A DNA stretch of 64,000 nt from an uncultured Erythrobacter sp. (lineage in GTDB: Bacteria > Pseudomonadota > Alphaproteobacteria > Sphingomonadales > Sphingomonadaceae): contig NZ_OY284433.1 in the NCBI RefSeq assembly GCF_958304185.1, positions 1,612,001-1,676,000 on the forward strand, given 5' to 3'. This document shows positions 34,267 to 42,923 of the stretch, piece after piece (within the stretch, counting starts at the first letter, position 1; every line of letters begins with the position of its first letter). The notes beneath the pieces are model-generated. The model had not been told where the DNA came from, did no database searches, and worked only from the letters and a program-made list of their open reading frames with translations. The position numbers and the translations under genes are program-made.

Positions 34267-35790
34267 ATGCTTGCCACACCGCCAAAGTCAGACTTGGCAG
34301 ATTTCGACGTGCTGATCGTCGGTGCCGGGATTTCCGGGATCGGGATGGCCGCGCATATGGGGATGAAGGCTCCGCACCATTCCTATTGCATCGTCGAACG
34401 CCGCGACAATCTCGGCGGCACGTGGGATCTGTTCCGCTACCCCGGCATCCGCTCGGACAGCGACATGCACACGCTCGGCTTCGATTTCGAACCGTGGCGC
34501 CATGAAAAGAGCATCGCCGATGCGCCCGCGATCCTCGATTATCTCGACCGGATCGTCGATGAACGCGGCATTCGCCAGCACATCCGCTTCGGCCACAAGG
34601 TGATCAGCGCCGATTTCCGCCATGATGACGCGCGCTGGCATATCGAGCTGGAAAAGGCCGATGGCTCGCGCACGCATATGACGGCGAACTTCGTCTACCT
34701 TGGCGCAGGCTATTACGATTACGACGAGCCCTATGACCCCGGCTTCGACTTCGGCGAGTTCGAAGGGCAGGTGCTCCACCCGCAGTTCTGGCCCGAAAAC
34801 CTCGATTACAAAGGCAAGAATGTCGTTGTGATCGGATCGGGCGCGACTGCGGTGACAATCGTCCCGTCGATGGCGCGCGAGGCGGCGCATGTGACCATGC
34901 TCCAGCGCACGCCCACATGGATGTTCTCGCGCCCGGCCAAGGATGCGATCGCCAATTTCCTGCGCAAGATCCTGCCGGAAAAGCTCGCTTATCGGCTGAC
35001 CCGATTCAAGAACATCAAGATGCAGGACTTCAGCTTCAAGCTGGCGCGCGACAATCCGCAGAAGGTGAAAGACGCGCTCTACAAGAAGATCGAGGAAGCG
35101 CTCGGCCCGGATTACGACAAGGCGAGCTTCACCCCGCCTTACAACCCGTGGGAACAGCGGCTGTGCCTGGTGCCGGATCAGGACCTCTTCACGGCGATGA
35201 AGGCGGGCAAGGCCGACGTCATCACCGGCCATATCGCCAAGTTCGAAAAGGGCGGCGTGCTGCTGACCGATGGCCAGTTCATCCCGGCCGATGTCGTCGT
35301 CACCGCGACGGGTCTGAAGCTGGCGGTCGCGGGCAAGATCGCGATTTCGGTTGATGGCGAGCCGGTCGAATTCAGCCAGCGGTTCTATTACAAGGGCTGC
35401 ATGTTCTCGAACCTGCCCAACCTTGCGGTGGTGTTCGGCTATTTGAACGCGAGCTGGACTCTGCGGGCGGACATCAACTCGGATTACGTCTGCCGGGTGC
35501 TCGAACATATGCGCAAGACCGGCACGACCATCGCCACCCCGGTGTTGACGCCTGCGGGTGAAGCGGCAATCACCGAGGATGACGTGTTCGATTTCTCGTC
35601 CGGCTACATCCAGCGCGGTAAGCACATCATGCCGCGCAATTCGGTCAGCTACCCCTGGCGGCTCAATCAGGAATATGTCGTCGACCGCAAGCGGATGAAG
35701 GATGATCCGCTGACTGACGGCATCCTGACCTTCACCAAGCCGGGCGCGAATGCGCAGCGCGGCGAGGAACAGCTGGAAGCGGCGGAATAA
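34267..35790 (+). CDS. Flavin-containing Baeyer-Villiger-type monooxygenase
   Basis: 507 residues. The first Rossmann motif is GAGISG (19-24) and the second GSGATA (190-195), for FAD and NADPH. Between them lies the Baeyer-Villiger fingerprint FxGxxxHxxxWP, seen exactly as FEGQVLHPQFWP (165-176). It would insert oxygen next to a ketone using NADPH and O2. Substrate is unknown; related enzymes oxidise cyclic or steroid ketones. The start MLATPPKSD has GGGAGAGAGAGGG upstream, so the longer frame (34186) is rejected. It stands alone between a divergent receptor and a palindromic repeat. Confidence 0.93.
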   Translation: MLATPPKSDLADFDVLIVGAGISGIGMAAHMGMKAPHHSYCIVERRDNLGGTWDLFRYPGIRSDSDMHTLGFDFEPWRHEKSIADAPAILDYLDRIVDERGIRQHIRFGHKVISADFRHDDARWHIELEKADGSRTHMTANFVYLGAGYYDYDEPYDPGFDFGEFEGQVLHPQFWPENLDYKGKNVVVIGSGATAVTIVPSMAREAAHVTMLQRTPTWMFSRPAKDAIANFLRKILPEKLAYRLTRFKNIKMQDFSFKLARDNPQKVKDALYKKIEEALGPDYDKASFTPPYNPWEQRLCLVPDQDLFTAMKAGKADVITGHIAKFEKGGVLLTDGQFIPADVVVTATGLKLAVAGKIAISVDGEPVEFSQRFYYKGCMFSNLPNLAVVFGYLNASWTLRADINSDYVCRVLEHMRKTGTTIATPVLTPAGEAAITEDDVFDFSSGYIQRGKHIMPRNSVSYPWRLNQEYVVDRKRMKDDPLTDGILTFTKPGANAQRGEEQLEAAE

Positions 35791-35799
35791 CGCCACCCT

Positions 35800-35883
35800 C
35801 GTCACCCCTGCGCAGGCAGGGGCCCATCCACCCTCTCGCGAGATCGCAAGGGCAGATGGATCCCCGCCTGCGCGGGGATGACG
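35800..35883. repeat. Palindromic repeat, family E-like
   Basis: CGTCACCCCTGCGCAGGCAG at the left pairs with CCCCGCCTGCGCGGGGATGACG-type sequence at the right; inner CCATC and GATGG also pair. It begins 10 bases after the monooxygenase stop. Confidence 0.75.
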
Positions 35884-35927
35884 AAAGGGGCTTGGGATCG
35901 GCCCCAATCTCTTTTACTCCACACCCC

Positions 35928-36689
35928 ATGACCTCTCCCGAAAAGATCTGGACCGCCGGACTCATCGTCATCGGTGACGAAATCCTCTCCGGCCGCACGC
36001 AGGACAAGAATATCGCGCAGGTCGCGACCTGGTTGCAAGTGCAGGGCATCCGCCTTGCCGAGGTGCGGGTGGTGCCGGATGTCGAGGCGCGGATTGTCGA
36101 AGCGGTCAATGCGCTCACCCTCGCCTATGATTACCTCTTCACCACCGGCGGGATCGGGCCGACGCATGACGACATCACCGTCGATGCGGTCGCCGCCGCG
36201 CTGGGCGTGCCGGTGGTCATACACCCCGAGGCGCGCGCGCTGCTGGAGCGCTATTACGAAACCCGCGGGGGCCTCAACGAGGGCCGCTTGCGCATGGCGC
36301 GGGTGCCGGAAGGGTCGGAACTGATCCCCAACCGCATGTCGGGCGCGCCCGGTATCCGGCGCGGCAACCTGTTCCTGATGGCGGGCGTGCCGCACATCAC
36401 TGCCGGGATGCTTGACGCGCTCACCGGCCAGCTCGAAGGCGGCGCGCCGCTCTTGTCCGAAACGCTCGGCTGCTGGGTCGCCGAAAGCGAGGTCGCCGAG
36501 CTGCTGCGCCAGACCGAAGCCGCGCACGCCACTTGCCAGATCGGTTCCTATCCCTTCTTCCGCGAAGGCCGGGTCGGGGCCAATTTCGTAATCCGCTCGG
36601 TCAGCGCCGAAGACCTCAAAGCCTGCTCCGACAGCCTGACGGACGGCCTTACCGGCAACGGCCACGCGGTGACGCCCGGCGGGATCTAG
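35928..36689 (+). CDS. CinA-like molybdopterin-binding (MoaB/MogA-fold) domain protein
   Basis: 253 residues. It starts TAGLIVIGDEILSGRTQDKN, the MoaB/CinA signature, followed by FTTGGIGPTHDDITVDAVA, which is the GGxGPTxDD nucleotide/MPT-binding loop. It lacks the C-terminal deamidase domain of full CinA (about 400 aa), so it is the stand-alone form often named competence/damage-inducible protein A. The cellular role of this short form is unclear; the fold could hydrolyse a nucleotide-linked metabolite. Start at the first Met after the repeat. Confidence 0.88.
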   Translation: MTSPEKIWTAGLIVIGDEILSGRTQDKNIAQVATWLQVQGIRLAEVRVVPDVEARIVEAVNALTLAYDYLFTTGGIGPTHDDITVDAVAAALGVPVVIHPEARALLERYYETRGGLNEGRLRMARVPEGSELIPNRMSGAPGIRRGNLFLMAGVPHITAGMLDALTGQLEGGAPLLSETLGCWVAESEVAELLRQTEAAHATCQIGSYPFFREGRVGANFVIRSVSAEDLKACSDSLTDGLTGNGHAVTPGGI

Positions 36690-36746
36690 CGCGCCAAGGG
36701 ACACCATCACCTGCTCTTAACCCTCTTGCGCTACACAGCCCGGGTC

Positions 36747-37727
36747 ATGACGCGGGTCTTCATCACGATTGATACCGAGTATTCCTCGGGGCTTTACACC
36801 GGGCCGGGCGCGGCGGACCGGGCGGATAACTTCGCCCGCTCGATCGCCTGCAACACCCCGCAAGGCCCGGCGGGCGTCGCGCACAAGCTCGATCTGCTCG
36901 CCCGCCACGGCCAGAAAGCGGTGTTCTTCGTCGATCCCATGCCCGCGCTGGTGTGGGGCGTGGCCGCGATTGAAGACATTATCGCACCCATCATCGCCGC
37001 CGGGCAGGACGTGCAGTTGCATTGCCACACGGAATGGCTCCGCCTCGCCGGAGACGCCAACCCGCTCGCGTCAAAGCACAGCGGGCAGAACCTCGCCGAC
37101 TTCCCGTTCGAGGAGCAATGCCAGATCCTCGACTATGCCCGCACCACGTTGAAGGCCGCAGGCGCCCCCGCACCGGTCGCGTTCCGGGCGGGCAATTACG
37201 GCGCCAATGATGATACCCTGCGCGCGCTCGCCAGCCTCGGCATCACCTATGATACGAGCCATTGCCCGGCGATGGTCGGCCAGAGCGCGTGCCGGATCAG
37301 TCTTGGCCCTGACGTGCACGACCCGCTGCAGCATATGGGCGTGATCGAAGTCCCCATCGGCAGTATCGGGGCGATGGGCGGGGGGCAGCGTCATGCCCAG
37401 ATCACCGCGCTCTCCTTGGCCGAGATGCTCGCCGCCATCCGCCATGCGGCGGCGAGTGGGCAGGAGACCTTCACGCTCGTCAGCCACTCCTTCGAACTGA
37501 TCAACCGCCGCAAGCTGGCCGCCAACCGCGTGGTGCGCCATCGCTTCACCGGGCTGGTCAAGGCGCTTGAGGCCATGCCAGGGGTGACGACCGGCACCTA
37601 TGCGGACACCCCGCCCAGCGTGCGCTCGCCGATCCGGGCCAGCCAGCCGCTCCCCCCTAGCGCGATACGAACCGGACGGCGGATGGCCGAACAATTCGTG
37701 TCCAACGCGCTCTACGGCGCGCTCTAG
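36747..37727 (+). CDS. Polysaccharide deacetylase-like protein
   Basis: 326 residues. VFITIDTEYSSG places the catalytic/metal Asp at the N-terminus, DVQLHCHTEWL gives the H-x-H-type metal motif, and APVAFRAGNYGANDDTLRALASLGITYDTSH matches motif 3 of NodB-type deacetylases. There is no signal peptide, so it acts in the cytoplasm or the family role differs. It is followed after 9 bp by a GNAT/FemAB-like gene, a pair seen in exopolysaccharide and capsule regions. The start at ATG 36747 is preferred over an upstream TTG. Confidence 0.8.
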   Translation: MTRVFITIDTEYSSGLYTGPGAADRADNFARSIACNTPQGPAGVAHKLDLLARHGQKAVFFVDPMPALVWGVAAIEDIIAPIIAAGQDVQLHCHTEWLRLAGDANPLASKHSGQNLADFPFEEQCQILDYARTTLKAAGAPAPVAFRAGNYGANDDTLRALASLGITYDTSHCPAMVGQSACRISLGPDVHDPLQHMGVIEVPIGSIGAMGGGQRHAQITALSLAEMLAAIRHAAASGQETFTLVSHSFELINRRKLAANRVVRHRFTGLVKALEAMPGVTTGTYADTPPSVRSPIRASQPLPPSAIRTGRRMAEQFVSNALYGAL

Positions 37728-37736
37728 GGACGCGCC

Positions 37737-38636
37737 GTGGGCACCGCCGCCATCGACTTTACCGTGGGATCGCGCCGCCTGCTGAGCGTGCCGCGCCAGC
37801 TTGCCACTTGGGCCTTCAGCCTTGAAGACGTGCTCGCCGGTGCCCTGCCAACCGTGCCGCCGAGCGGGCGAGACGGAGTGCGCGTGCTCTCCGCCCCGAC
37901 CGCGCGCCTCACCGAGATCACCGCACGCTACCCCGGTCTCATCGCTGGCGGGCGGCAGGATTACCGCCGTCACTACATCGACATGAGCCAGAGCTTCGAT
38001 GACTACATGGCGCAGTTCTCAGGCAAGACCCGCTCAACTTTGCGGCGCAAGGCGCGCAAGCTGGCGGACGAAGCGGGTGGCTACACCGTCACCGAACACC
38101 GCACCCCGGCGGAGATCGAAGCCTTCCTCGCCGCCGCCCTGCCGCTGTCGGCGAGCACCTATCAGGCGCGGCTGCTCGATGCCGGATTGCCCGAAAGCCC
38201 TGAGGCGCGCCGCGCGATGCTGGAGGCGGCCGAGGCTGACCGGATGCGCGCCTTCCTGCTCCACACGGGCGGTCAGCCGGTCGCCTACCTGTCGCTGCCG
38301 CTTGCCGGGCAGACACTGGTCTATGCGTTTCTGGGCTATGATCCCGATTGGGCGCGGCTATCGGTCGGCACGGTGCTCCAGATGGACGCGCTGGAGCGCC
38401 TGTTTGCCGAGGAGCGCTACCGCTGGTTCGATTTCACCGAGGGCGACGGCGCGCACAAGGAGATGTTCGGCACCGATGCGGCGGCGTGTTCAAGCCTCGT
38501 GCTGCTGGAGCCGACGCTGGCCAATCGCACGCTACTAGGCGCGCGGGCGGGGTTTGATGCGAGCGTGCTCGGCGCCAAGGCGCTGGCGGAACGCTCAGGG
38601 GCGCTGGGACGGATCCGCGCCCTGCTGCGGGCCTGA
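37737..38636 (+). CDS. GNAT-fold (FemAB/CelD-like) acyltransferase
   Basis: 299 residues, GTG start 9 bases after the deacetylase stop. MSQSFDDYMAQFSGKTRSTLRRKARKLADEAG is the hallmark of CelD/FemAB-type acetyltransferases, followed by LLHTGGQPVAYLSLPLAGQTLVYAFLGYDPDWARLSVGTVLQMDALERLF, the GNAT core. It probably transfers an acyl group to a glycan or lipid carrier, in line with the neighbouring deacetylase. Its last 42 bases overlap the convergent small membrane-protein gene. Confidence 0.78.
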   Translation: MGTAAIDFTVGSRRLLSVPRQLATWAFSLEDVLAGALPTVPPSGRDGVRVLSAPTARLTEITARYPGLIAGGRQDYRRHYIDMSQSFDDYMAQFSGKTRSTLRRKARKLADEAGGYTVTEHRTPAEIEAFLAAALPLSASTYQARLLDAGLPESPEARRAMLEAAEADRMRAFLLHTGGQPVAYLSLPLAGQTLVYAFLGYDPDWARLSVGTVLQMDALERLFAEERYRWFDFTEGDGAHKEMFGTDAAACSSLVLLEPTLANRTLLGARAGFDASVLGAKALAERSGALGRIRALLRA

Positions 38637-38912
38637 TTTGCCGCGCATGGTCGCGGCCGCACGGCGGCGGTTGCTCTCCTGCACGCGCACCTGCGCCACC
38701 AGCGCAGAACGGCCCGACGGCGCACCGCTGAGCGATCCGTAACGCAACGCCAGATAGAGCCACATGGCCGCAATCACGCCGAGCAGCACGCTCGCCGCGA
38801 TGCCGAGGCGCAGGTCGTAGCTCATCAGCAACCCATCGGCAGCCAGCGCAACGCCAGCCACCAGCCACTTGGGCGAGAGCCAACCGGCAAGCCGTTCGGA
38901 AGCAAAGGGCAT
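38595..38912 (-). CDS. Small membrane protein, unknown function
   Basis: 105 residues. Two hydrophobic segments (WLVAGVALAADGLLM and LGIAASVLLGVIAAMWLYLAL) are followed by a basic, disordered tail (NRRRAAATMRGKSG). The start MPFASERL has AAAGAGGTTA upstream. No family recognised. The C-terminal 14 codons overlap the GNAT gene on the other strand, so one of the two ends could be mis-set, but both frames look coding. Confidence 0.6.
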   Translation of the reverse strand: MPFASERLAGWLSPKWLVAGVALAADGLLMSYDLRLGIAASVLLGVIAAMWLYLALRYGSLSGAPSGRSALVAQVRVQESNRRRAAATMRGKSGPQQGADPSQRP

Positions 38913-39091
38913 CGGGTAACCTCTTTCATGCAACGCGGCCGGGGGAGGAGAGAGCACCCGCGTCGTCATCCAGAAGATGGGCGGACACAGACCAAAGACA
39001 AGTAGGGAGAATGACTTATCCCGCCCAAGCGAAAGGGCCGGAAAGCAACCGCCTTCCGACCCTTCCGATAATCAACTCACCACCGCAAACC

Positions 39092-39186
39092 GATCCCACA
39101 GGGATCGCAAGGCCGACCGGCCGCCCGCAGCGACGCGACCGTTAGGTCGCATGAGCGAGGAAAGGCGAGCGCGGACGCGCTCGCCT
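39092..39186 (-). repeat. Structured covarying element, copy a (3' of rplA)
   Basis: On the plus strand the order is: hairpin GATCCC-ACA-GGGATC, GCAA, stem-loop GGCC-GACC-GGCC, GCCCGCAGCGAC, hairpin GCGACC-GTTA-GGTCGC, ATGAGCGAGGA, then an 11-bp hairpin (39163-39186). Read with rplA on the minus strand, the 11-bp hairpin comes first, 9 bases after the rplA stop and followed by TTTCC, so it probably terminates rplKA. Four more copies occur at 41777-41882, 43238-43329, 43340-43445 and 45380-45480, with different stems but the same loops and linkers. Confidence 0.75.
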
Positions 39187-39194
39187 CCCGCAAA

Positions 39195-39887
39195 TTACGC
39201 CCCTTCGACTTCCGAAAGGTCGACCTTCAGGCCCGGGCCCATGCTCGAGGTCATGGTGACCTTGCGCACATACTTGCCCTTGGCGCCCGACGGCTTGGAC
39301 TTCACCACGGCTTCGGTCAGCGCCTTGAAGTTCGCCTTCAGCGCGTCATCGGTGAAGCTCAGCTTGCCGATGCCCGAGTGGATGATGCCCTGCTTTTCGA
39401 CGCGGTATTCGACCTGGCCGCTCTTGGCGTCCTTGACCGCTTGCGCGACGTTGGGGGTGACGGTGCCGAGCTTGGGGTTCGGCATCAGGCCCTTGGGGCC
39501 CAGCGTCTTACCCAGACGGCCGACAACGGCCATCATGTCGGGCGAGGCGATCACGCGGTCGTAATCGAGGTTGCCCGCCAGCATGTCTTCCATCAGGTCT
39601 TCGGCGCCGACCTTGTCAGCCCCGGCAGCCAGCGCCTTTTCAGCGTTGTCGCCGCGCGCGAACACGGCAACCTTGACGTCCTTGCCGGTGCCCGAGGGCA
39701 GCGACACCATGCCGCGGACCATCTGGTCAGCGTGACGCGGATCGACGCCGAGGTTCATGGCCACTTCGACGGTTTCGTCGAACTTGGTCTTGTGCTCGCG
39801 CAGCAGAGCCAGCGCTTCATCGACGCTGTAGAGCTTTTCGCGGTCGAGACCGGCCAGTGCCTTGGCCTTTTTGGTGATCTTGGTCAT
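39195..39887 (-). CDS. rplA: 50S ribosomal protein L1
   Basis: 230 residues, standard. It starts [26 protein letters not shown] and contains the L1 marks [51 protein letters not shown] and the C-terminal [12 protein letters not shown]. It binds 23S rRNA at the stalk and in many bacteria represses its own operon through an rRNA-like site near rplK. It lies 4 bases after rplK. A hairpin of the structured element ends the transcript. Confidence 0.99.
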   Translation of the reverse strand: MTKITKKAKALAGLDREKLYSVDEALALLREHKTKFDETVEVAMNLGVDPRHADQMVRGMVSLPSGTGKDVKVAVFARGDNAEKALAAGADKVGAEDLMEDMLAGNLDYDRVIASPDMMAVVGRLGKTLGPKGLMPNPKLGTVTPNVAQAVKDAKSGQVEYRVEKQGIIHSGIGKLSFTDDALKANFKALTEAVVKSKPSGAKGKYVRKVTMTSSMGPGLKVDLSEVEGA

Positions 39888-39891
39888 GTGC

Positions 39892-40323
39892 TTAGCCCTC
39901 CACCACTTCGAGGCCCATCGAGCGGGCGCTGCCTTCGATGATCTTCATGGCCTGATCAATGTCGTTTGCGTTCAGGTCAGCCATCTTGGCTTCCGCGATT
40001 TCCTTGATCTGCGACTGCTTGATGGTGCCGGCCGAGATCTTGCTGGGCTCCTTCGAACCCGACTTCAGACCAGCGGCCTTCTTGAGGAAGTACGACGCGG
40101 GCGGGGTCTTGGTGATGAAGGTGAACGAGCGATCGCCGTAGACCGTGATGACGGTCGGGATCGGCATGCCCTTTTCCATTTCCTGCGTGGCGGCGTTGAA
40201 CGCCTTGCAGAATTCCATGATGTTCACGCCGCGCTGACCCAGCGCCGGGCCGATCGGCGGCGACGGCGTGGCAGAGCCCGCGGGCACCTGCAGCTTGATA
40301 TAGCCTTCAATTTTCTTGGCCAT
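39892..40323 (-). CDS. rplK: 50S ribosomal protein L11
   Basis: 143 residues, standard. It has [34 protein letters not shown] (N-terminal domain that binds the GTPase-centre rRNA) and the C-terminal domain with [24 protein letters not shown]. In most bacteria it follows nusG directly; here about 1.5 kb with an opposite-strand pspA-like gene and a tiny gene intervene, so it needs its own promoter in the 462-bp leader region. Confidence 0.99.
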   Translation of the reverse strand: MAKKIEGYIKLQVPAGSATPSPPIGPALGQRGVNIMEFCKAFNAATQEMEKGMPIPTVITVYGDRSFTFITKTPPASYFLKKAAGLKSGSKEPSKISAGTIKQSQIKEIAEAKMADLNANDIDQAMKIIEGSARSMGLEVVEG

Positions 40324-40785
40324 GTGGCCTTACTCCTGTCGCACTGTTGCCCGGCTGTTTCCATCCAGGCTCATGTTAAGCGGTCCAGCGCCTCTGCTTC
40401 GTGCATTGCAGAGGCTCCCGCACGGAATCACCGGCCTCAGGGGCCAGCGAAGGCGGGCGCATAGCGGTTCTGCCGCGCAATGCAAGCCCGCGCGCCCGTT
40501 GGGCCGTTCAGCTTCGTGCCTGTTGGAGACACATGAGACACTGTCCAAGAACCAAAAAACCAACCCCTCGCAGAATGCCTCCCCGCCGCAGATCGGGCGC
40601 AGGCGCGGCAGGGGAAGGTGCGGAAAGCGGGGCATCGCGGGGTTGGTAACACCGGCTGGCCGAGTAGGAAAATCCCCAAAGACCCGGCCCGGCGTGTCAG
40701 AAGGTCTTCACATTCTTCAGCAATTAGAACAATGTTTACAGGCTGACGGGTAGGTTGCCCGGCCTCAGAGTTTCAAGGGAACGAC
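40324..40785. other. rplK leader / divergent upstream region
   Basis: No convincing gene is present; the reading frames here have unusual composition and no ribosome-binding sites. An 8-bp perfect inverted repeat (GCCTCTGC at 40390-40397, GCAGAGGC at 40408-40415) lies about 70 bases upstream of rplK and would be in its leader mRNA. On the other side, the last 60 bases before the pspA-like gene are AT-rich (CAATTAGAACAATGTTTACAG). The region must hold the rplKA promoter and that of the pspA-like gene, but I cannot place their boxes with confidence. Confidence 0.4.
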
Positions 40786-41454
40786 ATGATCACTATCGCC
40801 ATCCGTGCGCGCGAAATCGTTTCGAGCAATGTCGACAGCCTCGTCAGCAAAGCGGGCGAGCCGCGCAAGATGCTGCGGCTGCTCCAGTCCGAAATCGAAG
40901 AAACGCTGATCGCGCTTCACGGCGATGCCGCGCGGGCCAAGCGCCAGCGGGAGCGGCTCAGTGATACCGCTGACCGGCTGGCTGCGGGCGCCGAGGAATG
41001 GACCGGCAAGGCGAAGATCGCGATCGATCACGGCCGCGAAGACCTCGCCCGCGCCGCCCTGCTGACCCGCGAGGCCGAGCGTGCCACGGCCGCAGACGCC
41101 GTCGCGAGCGCCGCTGCGCTGGGTGATCAAATCGCCGAGGCCACCGCTGTCATCGCCGACCTTGAAGCCAAGCGCACCGCCATCACCGCGCGCATCGCCG
41201 AACTGGTGAAGGCTGAAGCCGCGACACAACCCGCTGCGGCTGCCGCCGACACCCATGTCGACCGCCGCATCGACCGGATCGAAGCTCTGGAACGTCGCGC
41301 CGGTTTTGTGGATGCGCCCGGAGAAGCCCCCTCGCCCGCCTCGCTCGATGACGAGATTGCGGGCCTGCAACAGGCCAGCGCGATCGAGGCGGAACTGGCG
41401 GCACTGAAGGCCACGGCTGCACCGGCGAAGAAGGCGGCGGGCAAGAAGCGCTGA
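40786..41454 (+). CDS. PspA/IM30 family protein
   Basis: 222 residues, almost all helical. ITIAIRAREIVSSNVDSLVSKAGEPRKMLRLLQSEIEETL matches the PspA N-terminus, where an amphipathic helix precedes a long coiled coil. A long charged coil (about 45-145) and a shorter C-terminal coil follow, ending in a Lys/Ala tail. PspA proteins form ESCRT-III-like coats that protect the inner membrane. No pspF, pspB or pspC is near, and no clear sigma-54 promoter is seen. It is inserted, in opposite orientation, between nusG and rplK. Confidence 0.82.
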   Translation: MITIAIRAREIVSSNVDSLVSKAGEPRKMLRLLQSEIEETLIALHGDAARAKRQRERLSDTADRLAAGAEEWTGKAKIAIDHGREDLARAALLTREAERATAADAVASAAALGDQIAEATAVIADLEAKRTAITARIAELVKAEAATQPAAAAADTHVDRRIDRIEALERRAGFVDAPGEAPSPASLDDEIAGLQQASAIEAELAALKATAAPAKKAAGKKR

Positions 41455-41467
41455 TCTCACCAATTGC

Positions 41468-41561
41468 CGTCGCCCCGTGCGTCACACGGGGCTTGGCTGT
41501 CTTGTGCTGACCACATTGCGCCGAAAGAAAATCCAAGCCCCGTGTCAAGCACGGGGCGACG
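41468..41561. repeat. Palindromic repeat with CGTCGCCCCGTGC ends
   Basis: CGTCGCCCCGTGC (41468-41480) pairs with GCACGGGGCGACG (41549-41561). Inner ACACGGGGCTTGG pairs with CCAAGCCCCGTGT. Only about 35 bases lie between the inner arms. It ends 7 bases before the stop codon of the tiny Cys-rich gene on the minus strand. Confidence 0.75.
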
Positions 41562-41567
41562 GGTGAA

Positions 41568-41741
41568 TTATGTCGGGCGCGGCACCCTCAACCCCTTGGT
41601 GCGGCTGGTGAGGTGGAACTTGTGGCACAGCGCGCACTTGTAGGTGCGCAAGGTCACATCGGCGCTCAACGCCGCGGCATCCGCTTCCTCGCGAGTCTCA
41701 TAGCGGCGCTTGCGCTGGCAGATACCGGGCGAGGTCTTCAC
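41568..41741 (-). CDS. Tiny Cys-containing, zinc-ribbon-like protein
   Basis: 57 residues, GTG start with GAAGGG 3-8 bases upstream. It reads TSPGICQRKRRYETREEADAAA, then LRTYKCALCHKFHLTS. The single Cys near 9 plus C-x-x-C and a following His could bind zinc. The pattern of an RY-x-T-x-E-A-D-A stretch followed by Y-x-C-x-x-C-x-x-x-H-L-T is that of small uncharacterised bacterial proteins that look like a one-sided zinc ribbon. It is downstream of nusG on the same strand, after the structured element. Too short for many gene callers. Confidence 0.65.
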   Translation of the reverse strand: MKTSPGICQRKRRYETREEADAAALSADVTLRTYKCALCHKFHLTSRTKGLRVPRPT

Positions 41742-41776
41742 GACCCTTCTACACCCAGACAGTTTCGCACTGGATC

Positions 41777-41882
41777 GGCCTCATAGAGGCCGCAAGGGCG
41801 ACCGCCCGCCCGCAGGCGCCCCGCATGGAGCGAAGCGACAGAAGGGAACAGCGCCGAGGACGCACCCGCGGAGGCGGGTGCG
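41777..41882 (-). repeat. Structured covarying element, copy d (3' of nusG)
   Basis: Plus-strand order: hairpin GGCCTC-ATA-GAGGCC, GCAA, stem-loop GGGC-GACC-GCCC, GCCCGCA, long-range arms GGCGC and GCGCC enclosing about 31 bases, GAGGA, and hairpin CGCACCCGC-GGAG-GCGGGTGCG. On the nusG strand the last hairpin comes first, 6 bases after the nusG stop, so it probably ends the secE-nusG transcript. Confidence 0.75.
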
Positions 41883-41888
41883 CAACCA

Positions 41889-42425
41889 CTATTTCGCCAG
41901 TTCGACGTGCTCGAAATCGAGCTCCACCGGGGTTGCGCGGCCGAAGATCGACACCGAAACCTTGACCTTCGCCTTGTCGAAATCGAGCTCTTCCACGATC
42001 CCGTTGAAGCTGGCGAACGGGCCGTCGAGCACCTTGACCGAATCGCCGATCTCGTAATCGACGCTGATCTCGCGCTTCGGCGCGGCCTGCGCATCGGCGA
42101 CGCCGCCGAAATAGCGCGAGGCTTCTTTTTCCGAGATCGCCTGCGGCTTGTTCATCGAACCAAGAAAGCCCGTCACCTTGGGGGTGTTCTTGACCAAGTG
42201 GTAGACATCGTCGGTCAGGTTGAGCTTGGCCAGCACGTAGCCGGGCATGAACTTGCGTTCGACCTGCACCTTCTTGCCGCGCTTTACTTCGGTGATGGTT
42301 TCGGTGGGAACCTGCACTTCCTCGACGCCTTCGGACAGGCCGAGACGTTCAGCTTCCGAAATGATCGCGTCGCGAACCTTGTTCTCGAAACCGGAGTAAG
42401 CGTGGATGATGTACCAGCGAGCCAT
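41889..42425 (-). CDS. nusG: Transcription termination/antitermination factor NusG
   Basis: 178 residues. The start is MARWYIIHAYSGFENKV, the family N-terminus; the longer frame upstream overlaps secE's spacer. The NGN domain includes FMPGYVLAKLNLTDDVYHLVKNTPKVTGFLG, and the C-terminal KOW domain has GDSVKVLDGPFASFNGIVEELD. It binds RNA polymerase and links it to Rho or ribosomes. It sits 58 bp after secE, as in most bacteria, but rplK does not follow directly. Confidence 0.99.
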   Translation of the reverse strand: MARWYIIHAYSGFENKVRDAIISEAERLGLSEGVEEVQVPTETITEVKRGKKVQVERKFMPGYVLAKLNLTDDVYHLVKNTPKVTGFLGSMNKPQAISEKEASRYFGGVADAQAAPKREISVDYEIGDSVKVLDGPFASFNGIVEELDFDKAKVKVSVSIFGRATPVELDFEHVELAK

Positions 42426-42483
42426 GGAGAGTCCTTGGAAATAGAGATCTGACGGGCAGAGATAATCGGGCGCGCCGTGCGCC

Positions 42484-42726
42484 TTATTGCAGCAGGCTGA
42501 TCGCGCCGCGCACGACCGCACCGAAGAGGGAATCGACGCCGAGGAAGAAGATCGAGAGAATCACCATGAAGATGAACACGAAGATCGCCGTGCGCACGGT
42601 TTCCTCACGGGTCGGCCAGACGATCTTGTTCGTCTCGGCCTTGACCTGACTGAAGAACTCGCCGGGCGAGGTCTTGCGCTTTTTCTCTTCAACCTTGCCG
42701 AGTTCGGCGTTCTTCTGATCGGCCAT
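42484..42726 (-). CDS. secE: Preprotein translocase subunit SecE
   Basis: 80 residues. PGEFFSQVKAETNKIVWPTREETVRTAIFVFIFMVILSIFFLGVD contains the conserved cytoplasmic amphipathic helix with KIVWPTREET, followed by the single membrane span. The acidic and basic N-terminal extension is typical of alphaproteobacteria. It clamps SecY in the SecYEG channel. It lies between tRNA-Trp and nusG, the standard order. Confidence 0.97.
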   Translation of the reverse strand: MADQKNAELGKVEEKKRKTSPGEFFSQVKAETNKIVWPTREETVRTAIFVFIFMVILSIFFLGVDSLFGAVVRGAISLLQ

Positions 42727-42923
42727 GATAGCCCGTTCCTTCGCGTAATGCCTGCTCGTCCTGTCCGAGGCGGCTTTCAGGTAGGGGGCCGCGCCGCCCG
42801 GGACAAGGTCGCCGGAGGGGCTGGAAAACTACCGATGTCGGATAAGACGCAGAGGCTCTTACGCGCGGGACAGCGCAAATGCAAGAATGCTTGGGGCACG
42901 GATGCGTGCGCGGGCGGCGCGCC

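Noticed and set aside
36721-36746. TTG start for the polysaccharide deacetylase
   Set aside because: The seven extra residues precede the conserved first strand; the ATG at 36747 fits the family start.
40330-40753. Frames of 80-145 codons in the rplK upstream region
   Set aside because: No ribosome-binding sites, no known motif, low-quality composition; treated as non-coding leader.
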